Positions 38,801 to 46,516 of a stretch of DNA of 64,000 nt are shown in pieces. The stretch's first letter is position 1, and the number at the start of each line of letters is the position of its first letter. The notes under the pieces were generated by a model. It was given only the letters and a program-made list of their open reading frames with translations, made no database searches and had not been told where the DNA came from. Location: contig CAYRFK010000003.1 in the NCBI GenBank assembly GCA_964423465.1, forward strand, positions 1 through 64,000, read 5' to 3'. This stretch comes from VGWF01 sp964423465. GTDB lineage: Bacteria > Verrucomicrobiota > Kiritimatiellia > PWTM01. The position numbers and the translations under genes are program-made.

Positions 38801-40415
38801 CTTGAACATAGGGGTTCGTCGTCGCGCTCCAGGAGACCCAGTCGTCATGAATCGGATTGATCGGGTAGTCCGGCTCCCACGAGCCGGTTCCGTACTCGTA
38901 CGACGTGTACCCGCCGCTCCCCGGCGGCCGGTCGTTCTCGCTGGCGCCGACGGCCAGCACGTTCTTCGCGGTCGCGGGGGCGCCCACGCTTCCGGCATCG
39001 ATCACGCCGTTCGTGTCGCCGTCGAGGCCCGCGTTGCCCGCCGCAAAGACGGCCAGATGGTCGGGGTGGTCCCAGGCGAACTCGTCGGCCTCCCGACTGC
39101 GGTCGGTATACTCGCCGGACACATCGGAACCCCAACTGTCGGAATGCACGCGCGCCCCGGCGTCGTACGCCTGGAGGAAGAGATCATTGATGTCGTCGCC
39201 GAGGCCCGTGAGGCCGCCGTCGGCCCGGCCGACCGACTGGTGCACGAGTTCCGCGCCCCAAGCGATGCCCCGGTAGCGACCGCCGCTCATCGCGCCGTCG
39301 CCGGCGAGCGAACCCGCGGTGTGCGTACCGTGGCCGTCGAGATCCGACCAGTCGTTCGAGCGCGCCAGCGCGAAGGCGGCCCGGATACGCCCGCGGAAGT
39401 CCGGATGGATCCCGTTGGTCGCGCCGATGTCGAGGCCGGTGTCTGCGTGACCGGCGACCTGCCCTGCCCCGGTGAGCCCCCACAGGCTCCACGCGTTCGT
39501 GGTGTTCAGGTGCGACGGGGCTGCGGCAAGATCGTTGTAGAAACGCGGACGGACGTGTTCCCCAATCCACTGCACGTCGCCCCGCCGCGACAGCGCGGCC
39601 ACGAGGCGCAGCGGGACGGATGCGCGCACCGTCCCCCAGCGCCGGCCGGCGGCGACCGATTCGACCGCACCGCCCGCGGCACGAACCGCCTCCGCCACGC
39701 CCGCCGCATCGGCCGGCGCGAAGGTCTGGATCGCCAGGGGAACGCGCGTCCCGGCGGGCTGCGTCGCGGCGAGGTACGCGACGAACGGCTGGATGCGGTC
39801 CGCCGGCTGGTACGGCTCCGTGGCGAGCACGGCAGGCAGCGCGGCGACCGCCGCGCGTGCGCCCTCGTCGAGTTCGACGAGCCACGCATTCTCGGGAATG
39901 TAGCCGCGCACGATGCCGCCCGCCGCCTCGATGGATGCGCGATGGGAGGGAATGGTGGCACCGTCGAACTGGACGAGGAACGGCCGCGTGTCGCGCGACG
40001 ACGGGAGGGCGGCGGGGTCCGGCACGGATGCGCCGTCGGCGGAGGGCGCCGCGGTGCGGTTGGCAAGGCGGATGCGGCGGTGCGGGGGGACATCGTCGCG
40101 CGGGTCGGCCGCGGGTGGGGCAAAGAGGGCGCGTTCGCGCTGCAGACGGGCTGCATCCATCTCCGCCTCCACCGCCGCAAGGGCGGTGGGGGCCATGGGC
40201 ATGTGCCGTTCAAGGGCGGCGGGGGCCGGGGGCGTACGCCGTGGCGCGAGACGGTTCGAGACGGAGTGGTCCAGCGCCGGACGCGGCAGGGACGCAAGAG
40301 AGCCCGCGAGCCCGGCGTCCCTCTGCCGGGCAAAGACAGGCGCGGGCCGCCGCTGCCAAAGGAGGGCGCAGGCAAGGGCGGCCAGCACAAGGACAGCCAG
40401 AGCAACTCTTCTCAT
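35854..40415 (-). CDS. Subtilisin-family (S8) serine protease, 3' end lost in the gap
   Basis: About 1520 residues before the gap. A membrane or signal segment (M-R-R-V-A-L-A-V-L-V-L) is at 1-20. An N-terminal prodomain-like part follows. The catalytic triad lies in H-A-D-T-G-L-D (Asp), D-G-H-G-T-H-T (His) and G-G-T-S-M-A-T-P (Ser). The large C-terminal extension has a P-domain-like module, Ca-binding-like D-L-D-G-D-L-W repeats and Ig/BACON-like modules that run into the gap. It is a secreted multi-domain protease, probably on the cell surface. Whether it ends in the gap or continues into the RCC1 part is open. Confidence 0.88.
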
Positions 40416-40432
40416 GTATTCGGGCCTTGGAT

Positions 40433-40438
40433 AGTATA
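40433..40438 (-). promoter_or_regulatory. Candidate -10 element for the protease gene
   Basis: TATACT (minus strand) lies 17 bases before the protease ATG at 40415, in the 58-base divergent interval. No good -35 was seen, and the leader would be only about a dozen bases. Confidence 0.3.
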
Positions 40439-40473
40439 CCGTTTTCCTCGACAACTTCGAGGGTGACCCGCAC

Positions 40474-40968
40474 ATGAGCGATCCGGCCCGCAACGACGTA
40501 CGCGCCATCCGGCTTTGGCTGGCGATCTTCATCACCGGCCTCGTCCTGAGCGGGCTCACAGCCTTCCCGCTCGAGCGCGAGATCGGGGGAATTGTGCGGG
40601 GCCTGGCCGCGGTCGGCGTGCCGACAGATTCCTCCTTGATGATCTGGATGGTCCGCGTGCGCGACGCGCTGGCGGACGTCGGCCGGCGGCATCCGTTCCT
40701 TCCCTACGGGACGGACTGGCTCGCCTTCGCCCACCTCGTGATTTCGGTGGCGTTCATCGGGCCGTGGCGCGATCCGGTGCGGAACCGCTGGGTGATCGAC
40801 TGGGGCCTGATCGCCTGCGCGATGGTGATCCCTCTGGCACTGATCGCGGGGCCCATCCGCGGGATTCCGTGGGGGTGGCGGTTGATCGACTGCTCGTTCG
40901 GCGTCTTCGGCGCGATTCCTCTGCTGGTCGTCCGCCGCCGGATCGCCCGGCTCGCGTCCGCCGGCTAG
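40474..40968 (+). CDS. Four-helix membrane protein of unknown function
   Basis: A 164-residue protein with about four transmembrane segments (near 14-31, 81-98, 109-126 and 138-153) and short polar loops. It has no signal peptide. GAGGGTG lies eight bases before the ATG. Length and layout resemble small conserved hypothetical membrane proteins of Bacteroidetes and Acidobacteria, but no function is known. The stop shares CTAG with the convergent small gene. Confidence 0.75.
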   Translation: MSDPARNDVRAIRLWLAIFITGLVLSGLTAFPLEREIGGIVRGLAAVGVPTDSSLMIWMVRVRDALADVGRRHPFLPYGTDWLAFAHLVISVAFIGPWRDPVRNRWVIDWGLIACAMVIPLALIAGPIRGIPWGWRLIDCSFGVFGAIPLLVVRRRIARLASAG

Positions 40969-41192
40969 GCCGGCTCGTCGGCGGTCGTGCGCAGGCGCTC
41001 GATCAACAGGAAGGCGATCGCGGCGCGCTCGTTCCTCGAGAACCGAAGCTCGAGATCCTGCAGCGTTTCCTGGATGCGCGGGGCGGTTTCCGGATTGCGG
41101 TAGGCCAGCTCGGAGGCCGTGTCGATCTGCGCCCGGTTGATGCAGTAGATCGACTCGCCGCCCAGCAGGTCCCCCTCGGGATGCGACGTCAT
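40965..41192 (-). CDS. 75-residue hypothetical protein
   Basis: A small soluble protein rich in Glu, Arg and Leu (R-I-Q-E-T-L-Q-D-L-E-L-R), probably one or two helices. The ATG at 41192 has GGAG upstream and gives the compact product; the longer open frame to 41828 overlaps the Fe-S carrier gene. It ends in a CTAG shared with the convergent membrane-protein gene. Function unknown. Confidence 0.6.
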   Translation of the reverse strand: MTSHPEGDLLGGESIYCINRAQIDTASELAYRNPETAPRIQETLQDLELRFSRNERAAIAFLLIERLRTTADEPA

Positions 41193-41224
41193 GGCCGCTC
41201 CTTCACCCGGGTTTCCCGGGCCGT

Positions 41225-41563
41225 TTACAACTTGAAGCTCGCGCCGCATCCGCAGGACTTCACGGCACGCGGATTGTGGAACCGGAACCCCGGCGCCACG
41301 AGATCGTTCGAAAAATCCACCACGATGCCGGCAAGCAGCGGGGCGCTGGCCTCGTTCGCGACGATGCGGATGGCGTCCTCCTCGAACAGGACGACGTCGC
41401 CGGCCTTCATGTCGCCGTCCAGCCGGGCCGAGTACATCAGTCCCGAGCATCCGCCCGGCGCCACGGAAAGACGGAGAACATGTCCATCCTTCAACATGCC
41501 CGCCAGCGGAACGCGGGCCCGCTCGGTGATCTGCAGCGACGAGGCAACGGCCGATTCGCTCAT
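41225..41563 (-). CDS. A-type iron-sulfur cluster carrier (IscA/ErpA family)
   Basis: A 112-residue protein that binds an Fe-S cluster and hands it to targets. The three ligand cysteines of the family are present: Cys39 in P-G-G-C-S-G and Cys104/Cys106 in C-G-C-G-A-S-F. GAGGGAA lies ahead of the ATG at 41563. It lies 32 bases upstream of the 75-residue protein on the same strand. IscA, ErpA and SufA cannot be told apart by eye. Confidence 0.93.
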   Translation of the reverse strand: MSESAVASSLQITERARVPLAGMLKDGHVLRLSVAPGGCSGLMYSARLDGDMKAGDVVLFEEDAIRIVANEASAPLLAGIVVDFSNDLVAPGFRFHNPRAVKSCGCGASFKL

Positions 41564-41739
41564 GGTTGGTTCCCTCTTCCCGGTTACGGCCGCAACCTAC
41601 GCCCCGCCTCCCCGTTGTCAAACAGACCGGGACCGCTGTGAACCGGAGGAGAAACGCTTTCCCTCGCGGGGGCCGCCGCGTATTCTGCCGGGGTTCCGGC
41701 CGCGCCGGGGTGCGGGGCGGGCGGGTGCGGGGGTGCGTC

Positions 41740-43050
41740 ATGGCGAATGAACGGTGCTGGAATCCCGAAATCGAACGCGCGGATCGCGCGGCGCTGGAGG
41801 CGCTGCAGCTCCAGGGGCTGCGCGCCACCGTGCGCCAGGCCCTGAAGACCCCGTTCTACCGCGAGCGTCTCGCCGGCGCGGGCCTGCGGTCGGAGGCGGA
41901 CATCCGCAGCCTTGCCGACTCGCGGCACATCCCCGAGACCACCAAGGCCGACCTGCGCGTCGCCTACCCCGAGGGCCTACTCGCCGTGCCCCCTGAGCAG
42001 GTCGTGCGCGTCCACACCTCCAGCGGCACCACCGGTACGCCGACGGTCATCCACCACACCCGGCGTGACCTCGATGCCTGGACGGAACTGGTCGCCCGCT
42101 GCGTCGTCGCCACCGGCGCGGGCCCGGCGGACGTCTTTCAGAACATGATGACCTACGGCCTCTTCACCGGCGGCCTCGGCCTCCACTACGGCGCCGAGCG
42201 CGTCGGCCTGATGGTCATCCCGTCAGCCGCCGGCAACACGACACGCCAGCTGCGGCTGATGCGCGACTTCCACACCACGGTCGTCCACGCGACGCCCAGC
42301 TACATGCTCCACGTCGCCCACAAGATCCCCTCCGAAGGCGTCGCGCCCTCCAGCCTTTTCCTGAAGAAGGCCTACCTCGGCGGCGAGCCCTATTCCGAGA
42401 CCACCCGCCGCAAGATCGAGGCGTTCTACGGCATCGACGTCTACAATTCCTACGGCCTGAGTGAAATGAACGGCCCGGGTGTTGCGTTTGAGTGCGTGTG
42501 CAAGGACGGCATGCATATCTGGGAGGACGCGTTCCTCATCGAGATGCGGCGCCCCGACGGCTCCCCCGCCGCGGAGGACGAGGAGGCCGAGCTCGTCATG
42601 ACGACGCTGCAGCGCGAGGCGACGCCGATTCTCCGCTACCGCACCGGCGACATCACCCGCCTGCTGTCCGGCGACTGCCCCTGCGGCCGCACGCACCGCC
42701 GCATTGCACGCATGACCGGCCGCTGCGACGACATGCTGATCCTCAACGGCGTCAACGTCTACCCGTCGCAGATCGAGCAGGTCCTCATGCGCCTGCCCGA
42801 GGCCGGCACGAACTGGCAGATCCTCATCGAGAAGGCCGGCGCGCTGGACCGCGTCACCATCAAGATCGAGGTGCTCCCCGAGGTGTTCACCGGCGAGGTC
42901 GAGGCGCTCGAGGCCCTCAAGGCCCGCATCTCCGAGCAGGTCCGCTCCGAGACCCTCGTCCGCGCTGCGGTCGAACTGCACGAGCCCGGCATCCTGCCCG
43001 CATTCGAATTGAAGGCGAAGCGTGTGACCGATCTCAGGCCGAAGGAATAA
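41740..43050 (+). CDS. paaK: Phenylacetate-CoA ligase-type adenylate-forming enzyme
   Basis: A 436-residue AMP-forming CoA ligase. The adenylate signature S-S-G-T-T-G-T-P lies near residues 91-98, the motif Y-N-S-Y-G-L-S-E-M is near 233, and the C-terminal hinge D-D-M-L-I-L-N-G-V-N-V-Y is near 330. The family activates phenylacetate or other aryl acids to CoA thioesters. It is followed after 10 bases by an ACT-domain gene, an arrangement common for PaaK homologues in anaerobes. The substrate is not shown by the sequence. The ATG at 41740 starts the recognised domain. Confidence 0.88.
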   Translation: MANERCWNPEIERADRAALEALQLQGLRATVRQALKTPFYRERLAGAGLRSEADIRSLADSRHIPETTKADLRVAYPEGLLAVPPEQVVRVHTSSGTTGTPTVIHHTRRDLDAWTELVARCVVATGAGPADVFQNMMTYGLFTGGLGLHYGAERVGLMVIPSAAGNTTRQLRLMRDFHTTVVHATPSYMLHVAHKIPSEGVAPSSLFLKKAYLGGEPYSETTRRKIEAFYGIDVYNSYGLSEMNGPGVAFECVCKDGMHIWEDAFLIEMRRPDGSPAAEDEEAELVMTTLQREATPILRYRTGDITRLLSGDCPCGRTHRRIARMTGRCDDMLILNGVNVYPSQIEQVLMRLPEAGTNWQILIEKAGALDRVTIKIEVLPEVFTGEVEALEALKARISEQVRSETLVRAAVELHEPGILPAFELKAKRVTDLRPKE

Positions 43051-43060
43051 GGAGAGCGTC

Positions 43061-43489
43061 ATGGCCGAACAGGTGAACGTCTTCGTGGAGAACCGCCCCG
43101 GCCGGCTCGCGGCCGTCACCCGTGCGCTCGCCGAGCGCGGCGTCAACATCCGGGCCGTCGTCGTCCAGGACCACAACGACTACGGCCTGCTCAAGATGCT
43201 CGTCAACGATCCCGCCGCCGCCTGCGAGGCGCTCGCGGCCCATGGCTTCGCCGCCAAGCGGAAGCCCATCCTCGCGGTCTGCGTCGACGACCAGCCCGGC
43301 GGCTTCGCACGCCTCGCGGAATCGTTCGGCAGCGGCTCCGTGAACCTGCTCAACGCCTACGGCTTCGTCGTGAACTCCGGGAAGACCGCCGTCTGCTGCG
43401 TCGAGGTTTCCGACGCCGACGCCGCCCGCAAAGCCGCCGAGGCCGGCGGCTTCCACGTCCTGCCGGATGAGGAGCTGTACAACCTCTGA
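43061..43489 (+). CDS. Tandem ACT-domain protein
   Basis: A 142-residue protein made of two ACT domains (about 5-68 and 73-138; V-F-V-E-N-R-P-G-R-L-A-A-V opens the first). ACT domains bind amino acids and regulate enzymes. Its location 10 bases after paaK on the same strand suggests control of, or partnership with, the ligase. AAGGAGAG precedes the ATG. Confidence 0.88.
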   Translation: MAEQVNVFVENRPGRLAAVTRALAERGVNIRAVVVQDHNDYGLLKMLVNDPAAACEALAAHGFAAKRKPILAVCVDDQPGGFARLAESFGSGSVNLLNAYGFVVNSGKTAVCCVEVSDADAARKAAEAGGFHVLPDEELYNL

Positions 43490-43858
43490 CGGGGGCGCAG
43501 GGATTCCCATCCTCCCACCTCCCACTCTTACTCTTACTCTTGCCTCTTACTCTTACTCTTACTCCCGCCCCCGATCCTGCGGATACCCGGGGCGGGGGGA
43601 TGGGGGGATGGGGAGGAGTAGGAGTAGGAGTAAGAGTAAGAGATATGAGTAAGAGGCAAGAGTAAGAGAGGCGGGCGCGGGAGGAGCGTATATCTCTCCA
43701 ATTCGTGCAGCTTCGTCCATCCATTTTGCTGGCTCATCCATTCCCTTGCGCCGGGCCGCGGCCTACGGTGCGGGTTCCGGCCTGCGGAGGGCCGGGAGTC
43801 CGCCGTGACCGGCGGGCGTGCCGCGGACGGGTCGGAATGGACACGGAGGGTGTGCGGG
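43490..43858. other. Gene-free interval holding the inverted microsatellite
   Basis: About 370 bases without a supportable gene. It is dominated by the inverted CTTACT repeat. The short frames listed here on either strand are low-complexity and I do not call them. Confidence 0.6.
43531..43668. repeat. Inverted hexanucleotide (CTTACT-type) repeat
   Basis: Perfect 22-base arms at 43531-43552 and 43647-43668, 94 bases apart. Each arm is a run of CTTACT/AGTAAG units with a GCC or GGC in the middle. Inner sequences pair again after slippage, and the centre is G-rich. It lies between the ACT gene and the first Tat oxidoreductase. Confidence 0.85.
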
Positions 43859-45181
43859 ATGAACCGGACTGACGGACGGATGAAGCCGACGGGCGCTGCA
43901 ACGCGGCGCGCATTCCTTTCCTCCACACTGCGGGCGGGCGCAGCGCTGGCTGCCGCACCCGCGATCGTACCCGCCTCAGCACTGGGCCGGGGCGGCGCGG
44001 TGGCGCCCTCGGAGCGGATCGTTGTCGCCGTGATCGCCCCCGGGGGCCGCGGTTCCTACGACCTCTCCGTCGCCCTCCAGGAGGCCGACGTGCAGGTCGT
44101 GGCCGTCTGCGACGTCCAGAAGTCGCGACGCGACGCCGCCAAGGCGGCGGTGGACGCCCGCTACGGCACCGCCGACTGCGCGGCCTACATCGACTTCCGC
44201 GAGGTACTGGCCCGGCCCGACGTCGACGCGGTGATCATGGCGCCCGGTGACCGCTGGCACGCGCCGATGGCGACCCTCGCGATGCGAGCCGGCAAGGATG
44301 TCTTCTCCGAGAAGCCCTCGACGATGAACGTCGATGAGGGCCGGCGGCTTGCAGAGACCGCCGCACGCTACGGCCGAATCTTCCAGACCGGCACGCAGCG
44401 ACTCAGCGAGGAGAAGTTCGTCCTCGCCGACGAACTCGTCCGCACCGGCCGCCTCGGCCGGGTGCACACCGTATACGCCCACACGCTGAAGTTCGAGATG
44501 CGGACCGACTGGCTTCCGGAGCAGCCGCTGCCCGCGCGGGAGGAGGTCGACTGGGATCTCTGGCTCGGCCCCGCACCGGCGCGGCCGTACAACGCCGGCT
44601 ATCTGCGCGGCTGCGGCGCGTGGCTCAACTTCCTCGATTTCGGCACCGGGGTCGCCGGCTGGTGCAGCCACACCGTCGCCCAGTGCCAGTCCGCCATCGG
44701 CGCGCTGCGGACCTCGGCCGTCGCCTACGAGCATCCCGGAAACGACACGGCGGACGGCTTCACCTGCCGCTACGCGAACGGCGTGAAGCTCGTGTTGAAG
44801 ATCGACGGCTGGCGCGGCACCTGTGGCGTGCGCTACGAGGGCACGGAGGGCTGGGTGTCCGTGGCGGACGGCTACGAGGCACCGGACGTCTCCTCGCCGG
44901 TGCTGCTTGCCGACCGCACGCGAATCTTCCGCGACTACCTCGAGCGCACGCGGCGGCCGATGAACCATATCCGCGACTTCCTCGACGGCGTCCGCACGCG
45001 CCGTGCGGCCATCGCCGACGCCGAAGTTGCGCACCGGACCATGACGACCAGCCATGCGATCAACGCGTCGATGCTGCTGGGGCGGAATTTGACGTGGGAC
45101 CCCGTCCGCGAGGAATTTCCGGGGGATCCCGAGGCCAACCGGCTGCGGTCGCGCGCCGTGCGCGCGCCGTGGCAGACATGA
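43859..45181 (+). CDS. Tat-exported Gfo/Idh/MocA oxidoreductase
   Basis: A 440-residue NAD(P)-dependent dehydrogenase. The N-terminus has a twin-arginine signal (T-R-R-A-F-L-S-S, about residues 15-22, ahead of an Ala-rich core). The Rossmann part has G-R-G-S and the catalytic region shows S-E-K-P-S (Lys-Pro). The family oxidises sugars or cyclitols; here export in folded form with bound cofactor is predicted. I chose the ATG at 43859 because GGAGGG lies eight bases upstream. A second close relative follows after 13 bases, with HEAT and DUF1080 genes next. Confidence 0.88.
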   Translation: MNRTDGRMKPTGAATRRAFLSSTLRAGAALAAAPAIVPASALGRGGAVAPSERIVVAVIAPGGRGSYDLSVALQEADVQVVAVCDVQKSRRDAAKAAVDARYGTADCAAYIDFREVLARPDVDAVIMAPGDRWHAPMATLAMRAGKDVFSEKPSTMNVDEGRRLAETAARYGRIFQTGTQRLSEEKFVLADELVRTGRLGRVHTVYAHTLKFEMRTDWLPEQPLPAREEVDWDLWLGPAPARPYNAGYLRGCGAWLNFLDFGTGVAGWCSHTVAQCQSAIGALRTSAVAYEHPGNDTADGFTCRYANGVKLVLKIDGWRGTCGVRYEGTEGWVSVADGYEAPDVSSPVLLADRTRIFRDYLERTRRPMNHIRDFLDGVRTRRAAIADAEVAHRTMTTSHAINASMLLGRNLTWDPVREEFPGDPEANRLRSRAVRAPWQT

Positions 45182-45194
45182 GGGAGCGGACAGG

Positions 45195-46484
45195 ATGAAA
45201 CGGACGCGACGGGACTTTCTTTGTTCAACCCTGAAGGGCGCGGGCCTGCTGGCGGCGCCGACCATCATTCCCGCCACCGCGCTCGGCCTCGGCGGCCGCG
45301 TGGCCCCGAGCGAGCGCATCGTGCTCGGCGGCATCGGCGTCGGCAACCGCGGTTCCGGCGTGCTGCGCTGGATGCTGGGCGAGCCTGACGTCCAGTTCGT
45401 CGCCGACTGCGACATCCAGAAGACGCGCCGCGAGCGCGTCAAGGCCATGGTTGACGAGATCCATGGCAACACCGACTGCAAGCTCTACAATGACGCGGAT
45501 GCGTTCCTCGCCGAGCGGACCGACATCGACGCGATGCTGGTCACCACCGGCGACCGCATGCACGCAACGATGGCCGTCAAGGCGCTGCGCGCCGGCAAGG
45601 ACGTCTACAGCGAGAAGCCCTCCTCCATGACCGTCGCCGAGGGCCAGGCGGTCGTCGCCGCCGCCCGCCGCTACGGCCGCGTCTACCAGACCGGCGTCCA
45701 GCGCCTCAGCGAGGCCAACTTCACCTTCGCCAACGAGTTGCTGCGCACCGGGCGGCTCGGCCGCCTGCACACCGTCCGCGCGCACATCGCCGGCGGCGGC
45801 TGCGGCTCGCACGCCTGGCTGCCGGGCGAGCCCGAGTTGCCGAAGGACGAGTGCAATTGGGACGCGTGGCTCGGCCCCTGCCCGTGGCGTCCGTTCAACA
45901 AGAGCTACGTCGCGGGCGGCTGGCGCGGCTACTACGACTTCCACACCGGCGCCATCGGCGAGTGGGGCGCCCACACGATCGCCCAGTGCCAGGTCGCCAT
46001 GGGCCTCGGCGAGACGTCCGGCATCCACTACACGTACGTCGAGACCGAGAGCGGCGACGGCATGCGGATCCGCTACGCGAACGGCGTGACGATGGTCCTG
46101 CAGCAGAAGGGCTGGCACGGGTCGTGCGGCGTCCAATACGAGGGCGACGAGGGTTGGGTCGCGGTGGCGGACGGCTATTCAACGCTCGATGCGTCCTCGC
46201 CGGCCCTGCTGACGGACTTCGCGAAGCTGACGAAGGAATACTCGCAGCGCACCGGGCGCGCGCTGAGCCACGTCAGGAACTTCTTCGACTGCATCAAGTC
46301 GCGGGAGCGGACGGTCACCAACGAGGACGTCATGCACCGGTCGATGACCACCGTGCATTGCGCCAACATCTGCATGTGGCTCAAGCGCGACATGACCTGG
46401 GACCCCGCCGGCGAGGAGTTTGTGAACGATCCGGCCGCGAACCGGCTGCGCTCGCGCGCCGCCAGGGCCGGATGGGCGATGTGA
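45195..46484 (+). CDS. Second Tat-exported Gfo/Idh/MocA oxidoreductase
   Basis: A 429-residue paralogue of the preceding protein, with a Tat signal (T-R-R-D-F-L-C-S), G-V-G-N-R-G-S and S-E-K-P-S. The two share long stretches such as L-G-R-L-H-T-V, so they probably arose by tandem duplication and may act on related sugars or as a complex. GGGAG lies upstream of the ATG. Downstream come a HEAT-repeat protein and a DUF1080 protein on the same strand. Confidence 0.9.
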   Translation: MKRTRRDFLCSTLKGAGLLAAPTIIPATALGLGGRVAPSERIVLGGIGVGNRGSGVLRWMLGEPDVQFVADCDIQKTRRERVKAMVDEIHGNTDCKLYNDADAFLAERTDIDAMLVTTGDRMHATMAVKALRAGKDVYSEKPSSMTVAEGQAVVAAARRYGRVYQTGVQRLSEANFTFANELLRTGRLGRLHTVRAHIAGGGCGSHAWLPGEPELPKDECNWDAWLGPCPWRPFNKSYVAGGWRGYYDFHTGAIGEWGAHTIAQCQVAMGLGETSGIHYTYVETESGDGMRIRYANGVTMVLQQKGWHGSCGVQYEGDEGWVAVADGYSTLDASSPALLTDFAKLTKEYSQRTGRALSHVRNFFDCIKSRERTVTNEDVMHRSMTTVHCANICMWLKRDMTWDPAGEEFVNDPAANRLRSRAARAGWAM

Positions 46485-46516
46485 TGCGGGACACGGACAA
46501 GAGAAACGAGGATTCC

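Noticed and set aside
37743..40466. 907-codon plus-strand frame
   Set aside because: Antisense shadow of the S8 protease, whose catalytic motifs are clear.
43534..43926. Frames inside the microsatellite
   Set aside because: Low-complexity Ser/Tyr/Leu runs produced by the repeat, on both strands.
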